From Candidatus Bipolaricaulota bacterium (lineage in GTDB: Bacteria; Bipolaricaulota; Bipolaricaulia; UBA7950; UBA9294), in the NCBI GenBank assembly GCA_028277345.1, contig JANQGM010000004.1, positions 1-51,924 of the forward strand: a stretch of DNA of 51,924 nucleotides, written 5' to 3'. This document shows, piece after piece, positions 6,663 to 14,261 of this stretch. Each line of letters opens with the position of its first letter. The stretch's first letter is position 1. The notes beneath the pieces were generated by a model. That model did not search any database, was not told where the DNA came from, and was given only the letters and a program-made list of their open reading frames with translations. A program made the position numbers and the translations under genes.

Positions 6663-7299
6663 CATCGATCGGATTGCATCGTATGTCGAAGAGCAGTTCC
6701 GGGGATCGTCAAAGAAACTGACCTGGGATCCGGTGTTCACCGCCAACTATCGTTGGGAGCACACGCTTCGCGTAGCGCAGTACGGCAAGACGATTGCCGA
6801 AGAGGAAGGGCTCAATGTCGAGCATGCGATCGTTGCGTGCCTGCTGCATGACATCGCCTACTTCTTCGAGTTCCCGGATGCCGATTGGAAGAATCACGGG
6901 CGTATGGGTGCTGAGATTGCACGACCGGTTCTGCTTGAGGCGGGATTCACCGAAGCTGAGACGTCCGAGATTTGCTACGCCATTGCCGTCCATGTTGACG
7001 GTGAACCGGACACGCCCCATCCACACACGCAGTTGGCTGATCTTGTCAGCGATTCCGACAACGTCGATCGCTTCAGCGCGTATCGCTGTGTCTTGTGGTG
7101 CCAAACCGAGCAGGACGATTTCCATGCGATGGCGGAGATGCTACGGGAACGGATCGAGCGCCTGGAGCAGTACGCCACGAACAACCCGCTTGATACCACA
7201 ACCGGTCAGTACATGTTCGCTGAGAAGGTCGACCTCCAACTCACCTTCTTCCGATCGATCGTCGAGGACTCCGATAAGACGGTGCTTCCTGAGTTGTAG
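6637..7299 (+). CDS. HD-domain phosphohydrolase
   Basis: 220 residues. ATG 6637 is used because AAGGGAG ends five nt upstream; GTG 6631 overlaps the ribosome site. HD-superfamily metal ligands are visible: His of WEHTLRV (about 41), the His-Asp pair of ACLLHDIAYF (about 71-72), a later His of IAVHVDG, and Asp in LVSDSDNVDRF. Such single-domain HD proteins hydrolyse nucleotides or other phosphate esters; the substrate here is not predictable. It stands alone, with 185 nt to the next gene. Its 5' end is duplicated in degenerate form at 4407. Confidence 0.8.
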   Translation: MPPDLGSERIDRIASYVEEQFRGSSKKLTWDPVFTANYRWEHTLRVAQYGKTIAEEEGLNVEHAIVACLLHDIAYFFEFPDADWKNHGRMGAEIARPVLLEAGFTEAETSEICYAIAVHVDGEPDTPHPHTQLADLVSDSDNVDRFSAYRCVLWCQTEQDDFHAMAEMLRERIERLEQYATNNPLDTTTGQYMFAEKVDLQLTFFRSIVEDSDKTVLPEL

Positions 7300-7484
7300 C
7301 AGCTAGCGAAACGGTGCAAAGCTCTATCTTGAGGTCTCGCTAAAGCTGCTGCGAAGTGGGCTTCGAGGTTCTTCAAAAGCACCGTCTGTGATTCAAGAGG
7401 TTGAGTTCCTATTGATCTCCTTGATGAAATGTACTTCCAAGATCTACTATAGGATCCATTGGTGACTAGCTCAAGGAGGTGCTC

Positions 7485-8378
7485 TTGGATAACGCCCCAA
7501 GCGCGAAAGAAGTTGGAATTTCCATACTGAAGCTCGCTCAAGCAAATCTGGTTCGCATCATCGCGTTTCTGTTACTTCTGGCCGGATGTCTGTTTCTTGC
7601 TATTGCACAGCCATATCCGTTGTCCGTATGGCTGTTCTTGCTTTGTCCTCCGATGATCGGCGCTTTGATTGCGGTGCTGTCCTATCAGAAAGTCTCCATC
7701 GCTATCAACGGCCAAGATGAGCGCTTTCAACGTGGCTGTGAGTCTGCCCAAGCCAAAGGGACGAAGTTTGCAAAGACGGTAACAATCCCGGTCTGTCGGA
7801 CGGGCAGGTTTATTTGGAAGCTTGGCCGCCGCCTCTCGAATGAGCACATCCGAGCTGCTGCGCGAATAACCATGGCTGCCTATTTCCTTGGCATTTGGGG
7901 TCTCGCTGTGGCGGTCGCGGCAGTTATTGTCTTCTGGCTCGCTGTGGCGGGCTTGGTGTTCATGATAGTTATCTGGATCTTGGCGGATGGATCAACCTCA
8001 ACTCAAACTACTTCATCTACCACTGTCTCCATTGAGGGAACACGCGTAGCACCTGCTAGAGGACGTTTTTGGCGTGGCACTAGTTGGTGGAACGAGGAGC
8101 TGGCAGGACGTGTTGATGAAGATGGCGTCATTTATCGGGGAGCATCGTGGATAAGCGAAGAGCGAATCGGTCGAATAGATGAGGATGGAAGAGTATACCG
8201 AGGGACCTCTTTTTGGAACGAGGAGGAAGTAGGAAGAATCGAAGAGGATGGAACTATATTCAAAGGCTCCAACTGGTTAAGTCAGCAGCGAGTAGGACGT
8301 GTCATGAATGATGGGGAAGTCAGAAAGGGATCGAATTGGTGGAATGAGGAGCGAGTTGGTCGAATCAAGGACGACTAA
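7485..8378 (+). CDS. Membrane protein with five C-terminal 21-residue repeats
   Basis: 297 residues from TTG 7485, five nt after a perfect AAGGAGG (7473-7479). Hydrophobic segments at about residues 25-45, 48-68 and a long pair within 125-168 suggest four membrane passes. After a Ser/Thr-rich linker, the C-terminus (about 190-297) holds four full copies and one partial copy of a 21-residue unit of the type RGxSWWNEExVGRIDEDG followed by xVY. The regular D-E-D-G turn and aromatic pair suggest a short beta-hairpin repeat on one side of the membrane. I recognise no named family. Repeats differ at the amino-acid and DNA level, so they are not a recent expansion. Confidence 0.65.
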   Translation: MDNAPSAKEVGISILKLAQANLVRIIAFLLLLAGCLFLAIAQPYPLSVWLFLLCPPMIGALIAVLSYQKVSIAINGQDERFQRGCESAQAKGTKFAKTVTIPVCRTGRFIWKLGRRLSNEHIRAAARITMAAYFLGIWGLAVAVAAVIVFWLAVAGLVFMIVIWILADGSTSTQTTSSTTVSIEGTRVAPARGRFWRGTSWWNEELAGRVDEDGVIYRGASWISEERIGRIDEDGRVYRGTSFWNEEEVGRIEEDGTIFKGSNWLSQQRVGRVMNDGEVRKGSNWWNEERVGRIKDD

Positions 8379-8530
8379 CAGAGCTCCATTGCGAACTTAA
8401 AATTCTTACTCCGTGTGTCCCCGCTGGGGGGTGATTGGGGTAAAGGTCAGCAGGATATGACAATCTACACTCTCATCCGGCTCTTCGATCAACGATGCCA
8501 CGCTGGGAGTTCATGGCTGGGAGATTGTAT

Positions 8531-9154
8531 ATGAGCTCCCTTTCTCGCTTTCGGAAGTACACAGACAGTTTGGGGCGGGAACGTGGAGACTCCGAGGAAG
8601 GCTTGATTGCCTGGTACCAGCCAGATGAGAGAACCCGGGTGGAAATCGACGGCCATGTTCTGCGGGGCTCAGAAATGGCAGCGCCCATGTCACTAAGACT
8701 TAACTGGATTACCGAAGCGAACGCACTCTGCTTTTACGCCGTGGGAAGTGGAGAGTGGCAGTCCATTTCAGAGGATGAAGTTAATGCCTTCAAAGAGACT
8801 CTGAAGATACACAAAGACTGCTTTGGGCTTGGCAAGTGGGCAGTTGTATCGACGAGTACTCAAATGCTTGTAAATCGAATTCGAGAAGCACTTGATTCTC
8901 TGGGATATGCACATTCGTCTCGACCCGTTCATTACTTCGACGAAGCAACACATCAAGGTGTCTTCGCAGAGAAGTACCATGGGTTCATCAAGCGCTCTAT
9001 CTACTCACATCAGAATGAGTACCGAATCTTGGCGCGAACGGGTTTCGATCCTCCCCGGCCATTAATCCTACAGGTAGACGACCTCTCCGATGTTGCTATG
9101 CTTATTCCGGCCAGCAGATTCAACGATAGCATAGAAATTACATTTCATGAATAG
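8531..9154 (+). CDS. Hypothetical protein, KYTD/RGDSEEG type
   Basis: 207 residues from ATG 8531, which has GGGAG seven nt upstream; in-frame ATGs at 8495 and 8513 are possible. It starts MSSLSRFRKYTDS and soon has RGDSEEGL. I have an impression of similar short uncharacterised bacterial proteins, sometimes near defence genes, but cannot name the family. The C-terminal half has YHGFIKRSIYSHQNEYRI and ends in beta-strand-like sequence. No signal peptide or membrane segment. It converges on the Ere gene with a 47-nt gap. Confidence 0.55.
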   Translation: MSSLSRFRKYTDSLGRERGDSEEGLIAWYQPDERTRVEIDGHVLRGSEMAAPMSLRLNWITEANALCFYAVGSGEWQSISEDEVNAFKETLKIHKDCFGLGKWAVVSTSTQMLVNRIREALDSLGYAHSSRPVHYFDEATHQGVFAEKYHGFIKRSIYSHQNEYRILARTGFDPPRPLILQVDDLSDVAMLIPASRFNDSIEITFHE

Positions 9155-9201
9155 CACAACAACGTAGGGTCTCGTTTCCACGTCATATTCTTGGATTTTC
9201 C

Positions 9202-10908
9202 CTACAACTGCCGTGCTGCCGTTGTCTCCTCGATAAAGATGATCAGGTCGAAGTGGTCGCGGAGCGGTGTCGGGATGAACTGCTCGTCAGTTGCATGTGA
9301 ACCAATGAACCGGAAAGCGCGAGTTTTGGTCAACCAGGCGGAACCTACTTCTTCGTTTGATGCTTCTCGCAAGTCGAGGGCGAAGATGGGTTTGTCAACG
9401 GCTGCGAAGTGCGCCTCGAAACTCTCAGCTGGTGGCTCCTGAAGTTCATTAATCTGGGGTGGATAGCGATCCTTGAGGGCGGAATATTGGCCGGATGAAG
9501 TGGCAAATCCAATGGGGAGATAGGTGTCTCCGAATCGATCGGCGAGATGAGCACCCATCCTGACTGCCGAACGGCTAATGTGGGCGTTGTGGGCCCACAG
9601 AATGATACGTTCTTCTGGGAACTGCTCGGTAAGCCAGGTGACGTTCTCAGCCATATAGACGTCGCGAACATGGTAGGGTGGACCGGCGACCAGCATATCT
9701 AAGTATTGGACAACGATTCTCGCATTCAGCAACGCGCGCTCCACCTGTTCGGCAGGATGAATGGCAAGCCAGGATTCTCGGGATGTCTGCATTTCGGCAA
9801 GAAGCGCTTCAGCTTCTGTAAGTAGGCGGTGAATCTTAAGGTCTGGCTGAGTTCCTGAGATTCGTAAGCTCTGTAGGCCGGTGTGCGCTGTTGTTCTATC
9901 CAGGGATACCGAGCCGTACTTGGAAAAGGCGGCAATGCCCACCTTCTCGAAATCGAGGTCGAATGATGAGGCGTCGAAAGGAATGCCATTGAGTTCGATT
10001 GCCGTGGAATCAAACCATGCAGACCCATTGCCCACGATATAGAACCCATAGTGGATATAAGTTGACTCAGCGGGTACGGGCAACTCGATCACACACTGTG
10101 TCCAGTCAGTCGTTCCACTCACTCCGCGATCTATCATGTTGGCAGATGCCAGAACTCCGTTTGGTCCGTAAACATTCCACCAGAGTCCCGCGTGACCGTT
10201 GAGCACATCCTGGGTCTTTACCCACGCCGAGAAACGAACGATCTTCCCAAGGGCTTGGGACGTGGGGAAGTGGTAGCTGGCGATTCCACTCGGAACGCTC
10301 GGAGTGAAATTCACCACTTCCGGGGAGAGGTTTTCGACTCTATCGGCCAGCGGGGATTCAGTCTCCCTTAGGAAGTGGATGACCTTTTCGAGGGCGACAT
10401 CGGGGGTCTGCATATCAAAGCCTGTGAAGTGGATTTTGTGGTCACTGCGTGCGTTGTAGGCTCGCATCCATTCGACCATGGCGAGCACTTCCTCAGTGGT
10501 CCAGGTCCAGAAATACATGCCACGGATCAATTCAACGGGATCGCCGTCGCCTCCAAGGACGTAGTCGTTGAGCCGGTGAGCCTCCGGTGTGCTTGCCTCA
10601 ATGGCGAACCAAGAAAAATCGAGTTCTTCGACCAGATACTCCACAAGCCGGTGCTTCATCTGAAAATGCTCGCGCGTTCCGTGCGTCGATTCTCCAAGTC
10701 CAACAATGCGGGCATCACCGATCAACTTGGCGAGGGGAGCTAGATCTTCAAATCCGTTTTCGGCCTCGCAGGTCTCGATCGGAATTACATTCTCCTCAAG
10801 CCAAGCCACGCGATCTGTTGGGATGTCTTCGGTGGATGCAGAGACAAGCACAACGATGGCGAAGACGGTAATAACCAGCAGGCCAATTCGACGCAGTGTA
10901 CGAGACAT
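9202..10908 (-). CDS. Erythromycin-esterase-family protein with inserted beta-sandwich-like domain
   Basis: 568 residues with an N-terminal signal peptide or anchor (about 8-24), so it is probably exported. The Ere/ChaN-like fold is seen in GLGESTHGTREHFQMKHRL near residue 70 (catalytic His and Glu positions of Ere enzymes), FTGFDMQTP near 160 and ILWAHNAHISRSAVRMG near 455. Between the halves, residues 190-350 hold an extra Trp-rich beta domain (VRFSAWVKTQ, HAGLWWNVYGPNG, TYIHYGFYIVGNGSAWFD) resembling carbohydrate-binding or concanavalin-like modules. Family members hydrolyse macrolide lactones or act on other small esters; with this insertion the substrate is uncertain. A C-terminal copy lies at 4576-4652. 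The final Ala-Ala-Arg-Gln-Leu is absent from that copy. Confidence 0.8.
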   Translation of the reverse strand: MSRTLRRIGLLVITVFAIVVLVSASTEDIPTDRVAWLEENVIPIETCEAENGFEDLAPLAKLIGDARIVGLGESTHGTREHFQMKHRLVEYLVEELDFSWFAIEASTPEAHRLNDYVLGGDGDPVELIRGMYFWTWTTEEVLAMVEWMRAYNARSDHKIHFTGFDMQTPDVALEKVIHFLRETESPLADRVENLSPEVVNFTPSVPSGIASYHFPTSQALGKIVRFSAWVKTQDVLNGHAGLWWNVYGPNGVLASANMIDRGVSGTTDWTQCVIELPVPAESTYIHYGFYIVGNGSAWFDSTAIELNGIPFDASSFDLDFEKVGIAAFSKYGSVSLDRTTAHTGLQSLRISGTQPDLKIHRLLTEAEALLAEMQTSRESWLAIHPAEQVERALLNARIVVQYLDMLVAGPPYHVRDVYMAENVTWLTEQFPEERIILWAHNAHISRSAVRMGAHLADRFGDTYLPIGFATSSGQYSALKDRYPPQINELQEPPAESFEAHFAAVDKPIFALDLREASNEEVGSAWLTKTRAFRFIGSHATDEQFIPTPLRDHFDLIIFIEETTAARQL

Positions 10909-11045
10909 GTTCCACTTCCTTCCATGAGTTAGAGGACATTGCCATACGTTAACCTACGATATCAGAAGAACGGCATTCACTCAAGGTGCTTGCGCTTTGA
11001 GAATTTTCTCTACAGAACAGACTTGGCTAATGGCAATCGTCTTGA

Positions 11046-11200
11046 CAGAGCAGCAAGGCTGAAGCAGATTGCGAGATCGCTTGCAGCAACACGCAGGAGC
11101 TTGAGGGAAGGCGCAAAGTCCGTGTCGGTTCTGACGATCGAGCCGTTCACGGAAGCCAACCAACAACGCCACCATGATGGCGAGGTACTGCATCGACCAA
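11046..11200 (-). pseudogene. Acyltransferase C-terminal fragment (fossil)
   Basis: This segment aligns with the 3' part of the intact acyltransferase at 13104-14252, same strand. Around 11061 AAGCAGATTGCGAGATCG matches AAGCAGATAGCAAGTCC at 13155; AGTTTGAGGGCAGGCG is matched near 11100; and the protein piece MQYLAIMVALLVGFRERLDR matches MQGLAIIVALLVGFRERLNR. About 90 nt of the intact gene (roughly 13220-13310) are missing between the two matching blocks and the frame is broken. A decayed paralogue. Confidence 0.8.
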
Positions 11201-11202
11201 CC

Positions 11203-11769
11203 TCACTCCAGGTGGGCTCCTTGCTTCCGCAAGCGCTCCCGAAAGACGCGGATCATGTCTGCACGACCGCCGGTAATGTAGCGAAGTCCGTTTGGGTGAT
11301 ACAGTGCGCATACAGAAACGCCATGAACATCATCACAGCGGCCAAGCTCTGATCGGAGTTTGATTTGCTTGCCCGTGATCTGACTAAACGCAACTGCTCC
11401 AAGAGTGAAGATGAGTTTTGGAGCAATCAAGTTGATCTGTGTTTGGAGAAAGGGCAAACAGCTCAGCAATTCGCTCTTACTTGGTTTGCGGTTCTCGGGC
11501 GGGCGGCACTTCACAGTATTGGTGATGTAGGTTTCGGCCCGCCGCAGTCCTACCTCCTCAAGAATACCGTTCAGAAGAGAACCTCCTTGCCCCACGAACG
11601 GTCTTCCTGTACGATCGTTTTCGGCTCCTGGAGCTTCCCCCACGAGCATAATGGATGCTGTGGAAGGTCCCTCTCCTGGGACAGCATGTTTTCGCGTTTT
11701 TGATAGTTTGCAGCGACGGCATGCACATATCTCAGCGTGTATCGATTGAATGGCCTTGCGATCTACGAT
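11203..11769 (-). CDS. Type 4/5 (Fe-S) uracil-DNA glycosylase with non-standard start
   Basis: Family motifs: GEAPGAENDRTGRPFVGQGG, TNTVKCRPPENRKPSKSE, and LYHPNGLRY near the C-terminus (the His-Pro loop). The enzyme removes uracil from DNA for base-excision repair and carries a [4Fe-4S] cluster. The first ATG (11649) would delete the two N-terminal cluster cysteines, yet the upstream codons encode the expected family sequence CRRCKLSKTRKHAVPGEGP. The reading frame runs back to a TGA with no ATG, GTG or TTG. An AGGAGG sits five nt before ATC 11769, giving 188 residues, a normal length, with Cys17, Cys20, Cys88 and Cys104. Translation probably starts at ATC or at the in-frame ATT codon 7, or the start codon was mutated and the gene is inactive. 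Confidence 0.8.
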   Translation of the reverse strand: MVDRKAIQSIHAEICACRRCKLSKTRKHAVPGEGPSTASIMLVGEAPGAENDRTGRPFVGQGGSLLNGILEEVGLRRAETYITNTVKCRPPENRKPSKSELLSCLPFLQTQINLIAPKLIFTLGAVAFSQITGKQIKLRSELGRCDDVHGVSVCALYHPNGLRYITGGRADMIRVFRERLRKQGAHLE

Positions 11770-11925
11770 GGAAACCTCCTGTCAGGGGCACGCATGATTC
11801 TTTATCGCCGAACCTTGCATCTAGTATCTGCTTAGGAATCAAGCGTTCAAGACCATATCCGATTTAGCCGAATATCGAAGCGTGATCGGGTTTGTGTCTG
11901 GACGTGCTGACAAGTTACGATCAAG

Positions 11926-11960
11926 TTGATATTTGTACCTTTTTGGGGTATAAATGTACC
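11926..11960 (+). promoter_or_regulatory. Promoter and candidate operator of the MNT/HEPN pair
   Basis: -35 TTGATA (11926-11931), 17-nt spacer, -10 TATAAA (11949-11954). The inverted repeat GGTA-TAAATG-TACC (11947-11960) covers the -10 box, with a further GTACC at 11935-11939. Self-repression by the HTH domain of the downstream gene is likely. Confidence 0.55.
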
Positions 11961-12000
11961 CATGAAGGGTTCGAATCATACTCAATCGGGGTTGGGCTCT

Positions 12001-12561
12001 ATGTTGCTTGGGAAAACCAGGCTGGGGATCTTGTCATTGCTACTGCCATTGCCGGATCGCCGACTTTATCTCCGACAGATGCTTCGCCTGACTGGTTCGG
12101 GGCAAGGCGCGTTGCAGCGAGAGTTGATGAACCTCGTAAACGCAGGCATCCTCATCAAAACAAGAGAAGCGAATCTCACCTACTACCAGGCGAATTCCCA
12201 TAGTCCAGTCTTCCACGCACTTCAATTGCTGATTGAAAGGACGGCGGGAATGAGTGAGGCAATCCGCGTTGTGCTACTCCCGCTGGAAGCCTCCATTGAG
12301 CGGGCTTTTTTATATGGATCCGTGGCCAAAGGGGAGGAACGAAGTGAAAGCGACGTCGATCTCATGGTCGTCGGCAAGGCATCTTACCTTGAGATCGTCT
12401 CTGCTGTATCCCCGCTTCAAGAGCAGCTGGGACGTGATGTAAATCCAACTGTCTTTACGAAGGATGAGTTTCGGCAGAGGATACGGCGGGGGGATCGCTT
12501 TCTCTCTCGTGTGATGAGCGAACCAATCGTTGATCTTATTGGAGGCTCCCATGACGCTTGA
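12001..12561 (+). CDS. HTH-fused minimal nucleotidyltransferase (MNT) antitoxin
   Basis: 186 residues from ATG 12001; longer in-frame starts at 11926 or 11962 fall within or right at the predicted promoter, so they are rejected. The N-terminal winged helix-turn-helix (about 5-65) is ArsR-like, with DRRLYLRQMLRLTGSGQGAL then a wing. The C-terminal half is a MNT domain with FLYGSVAKGEERSESDVDLM (about 106-125): the GSxAKG and SDxDL signature binds nucleotide and metal. In MNT/HEPN toxin-antitoxin systems this protein neutralises the HEPN toxin, in studied cases by AMPylating it. The stop overlaps the HEPN gene by 11 nt. The fusion of regulator and antitoxin in one chain fits the promoter operator. 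Confidence 0.82.
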   Translation: MLLGKTRLGILSLLLPLPDRRLYLRQMLRLTGSGQGALQRELMNLVNAGILIKTREANLTYYQANSHSPVFHALQLLIERTAGMSEAIRVVLLPLEASIERAFLYGSVAKGEERSESDVDLMVVGKASYLEIVSAVSPLQEQLGRDVNPTVFTKDEFRQRIRRGDRFLSRVMSEPIVDLIGGSHDA

Positions 12562-13003
12562 GAGCTGGCATCACTCGCGTTTGATCGTAGAGCACGAGCC
12601 GAACCGACAAGAGATCAGCGAGTTACTAGAGATTGTTCAAACTGATCTTGATGATGCAAGGATTGAGGTCTTGAGCCTGGATCGCCGCCTGGCCTGCTGC
12701 TATGCCGCGCTACTGACGGCAGCCCGTGTTGCCCTCCGCGCCTCGGGATATCGCGTTCCCAAGGGAACGCCGAGTCATCACTACTACGCGATACGGTCTC
12801 TCCACTTTACGGTTGGCTTCGGTGTGGAAGCGATCAACAAGATGGAGAGTCTCGGGAAGAAACGTGCTACGGCTGATTACATACGGGTTGGCGAGGTCTC
12901 GGAATCCATGGTCGAGGAAGCACTGATGTTTGCGGAGAGTTGCTGTACGCGAGTTCGAAAATGGATTGACGCAAATCATGGACATCTCATTGAGGGGACC
13001 TAG
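12551..13003 (+). CDS. HEPN-domain toxin of the MNT/HEPN pair
   Basis: 150 residues, ATG 12551 preceded by GGAGG (12541-12545) inside the MNT gene. The sequence is all-helical with RRLACCYAALLTAARVALRA (45-64) as a central helix, and R136-KWIDAN-H143 has the RX4-6H spacing of HEPN ribonuclease sites. HEPN toxins of this kind cut RNA when not modified by the partner MNT protein. A C-terminal fragment of a related HEPN gene is found at 19267-19422. Confidence 0.75.
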   Translation: MTLESWHHSRLIVEHEPNRQEISELLEIVQTDLDDARIEVLSLDRRLACCYAALLTAARVALRASGYRVPKGTPSHHYYAIRSLHFTVGFGVEAINKMESLGKKRATADYIRVGEVSESMVEEALMFAESCCTRVRKWIDANHGHLIEGT

Positions 13004-13103
13004 AAGTTCAGGGGACTGCTGGCCATCTATAGAATTAGGGTCTTCATCGGCAAACCGGATCGAAGAAGGCGGCTTCCTGCGATGCGGTGACGCTGCCATA
13101 TTC

Positions 13104-14252
13104 TCACAAAACACCTTTCGCCAGCGGCAATCGCCGTAGAGCGGCTGCGATGATGAAGCAGATAGCAAGTCCACTGATGGCGACGAGCGGGAGTTTGAGG
13201 GCAGGCGACAAGTCCGTCGACAAGAAGAGCAGCGAGAAAGTCACCACGACGGGCGCGTGAAAGATATAGACGCCGTAGGCATCACGTGCCAGCTCCTTGG
13301 CGAGTTGACCCTGCCGATTGAGCCGTTCGCGGAAGCCGACGAGTAACGCCACGATGATGGCGAGGCCCTGCATTGACCACCACAACGACGCAACGAACGA
13401 TTGCCAGGTGAAGCCGCCCGCGAATTCGGACGGATCACCGTCAAAGGCGCCGCCCAACCCGCCGATGACGCCAAGCGCGATCGCCAGCCCAAGGATGGCC
13501 CTGCTCCATTGTCGCCCTTGTTTCCGGGTGAGCTTGGAGAACCAATCTCGTCGATAGGCGAAGACGCCGGCGATGAACAGGGCGATGTACTGAGGGAAGT
13601 CGCCGAGTTGAAAGACGAACCACTCGCGGCCGCTGGGATAGACGATGCGAACGAGAAAGATGGCAAGGCCGATGAGCAGTCCGAACGCGATGATCTGTCG
13701 GTTCGTCAGCGGAATAGACCGCTCACCGTGTTCTCGTCTGAGTATGGAGGCTGCAAAGCGAACGACCGCATAGACGCCCGAGAAGATGAGCAATGCTGTG
13801 ACGAACCACAGAGGTCCCGGAGAGAAGCCAACGTCCCGGATTTGGGCCCAATAGGTCGGCCAGAAGGCGGCTCCCGGAGTCCAGACTCGGGCGGTGAGTA
13901 GGGCGCGGATCAACGGCGACAACAGAAACGAGTAGGCGGCGAGCGGAAGGCCGAGCCTCAGCAGCCGATTCCATAGGAAGCGGAAGGGTCCCTTTCGATC
14001 GTAGGAGCGTGGCGTGAAGTACCCGGCCAGCAGAAAGAAGATGCCCATGAAGAAGCTCGCGTTCAGCGCGATGAACACCGTCAATAGAATCACGCCGATC
14101 CCCCCGACCGGTGTGTCGTAGAAATACCAACTCCCCGGCGCACCGTACGTGATGGCGATGTGATGCAGCACCACCAGGCAGGTAACGAGAATACGCAGAT
14201 TGTCCAAGTAGGCAATTCGAGAAGGCGTGGATGTCATGGAAGTGTCGCTCAA
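13104..14252 (-). CDS. Acyltransferase 3 family integral membrane protein
   Basis: 382 residues with about ten hydrophobic segments. The N-terminal RIAYLDNLRILVTCLVVLHH (about 12-31) contains the arginine and the conserved His of the Acyl_transf_3 (OafA-like) family. These enzymes transfer acyl groups to sugars of surface polysaccharides or glycans. It follows the serine-hydrolase gene on the same strand after a 9-nt gap, so the two are probably one operon. A decayed partial copy lies at 11046-11200. Confidence 0.85.
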   Translation of the reverse strand: MSDTSMTSTPSRIAYLDNLRILVTCLVVLHHIAITYGAPGSWYFYDTPVGGIGVILLTVFIALNASFFMGIFFLLAGYFTPRSYDRKGPFRFLWNRLLRLGLPLAAYSFLLSPLIRALLTARVWTPGAAFWPTYWAQIRDVGFSPGPLWFVTALLIFSGVYAVVRFAASILRREHGERSIPLTNRQIIAFGLLIGLAIFLVRIVYPSGREWFVFQLGDFPQYIALFIAGVFAYRRDWFSKLTRKQGRQWSRAILGLAIALGVIGGLGGAFDGDPSEFAGGFTWQSFVASLWWSMQGLAIIVALLVGFRERLNRQGQLAKELARDAYGVYIFHAPVVVTFSLLFLSTDLSPALKLPLVAISGLAICFIIAAALRRLPLAKGVL

Positions 14253-14261
14253 GATCGATCC

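Noticed and set aside
7300..7484. tRNA or small RNA in the gap after the HD gene
   Set aside because: No cloverleaf, anticodon arm or CCA-like end; no terminator hairpin.
11892..12203. ORF overlapping the HTH-MNT gene start
   Set aside because: Begins upstream of the predicted promoter; wrong frame for either domain.
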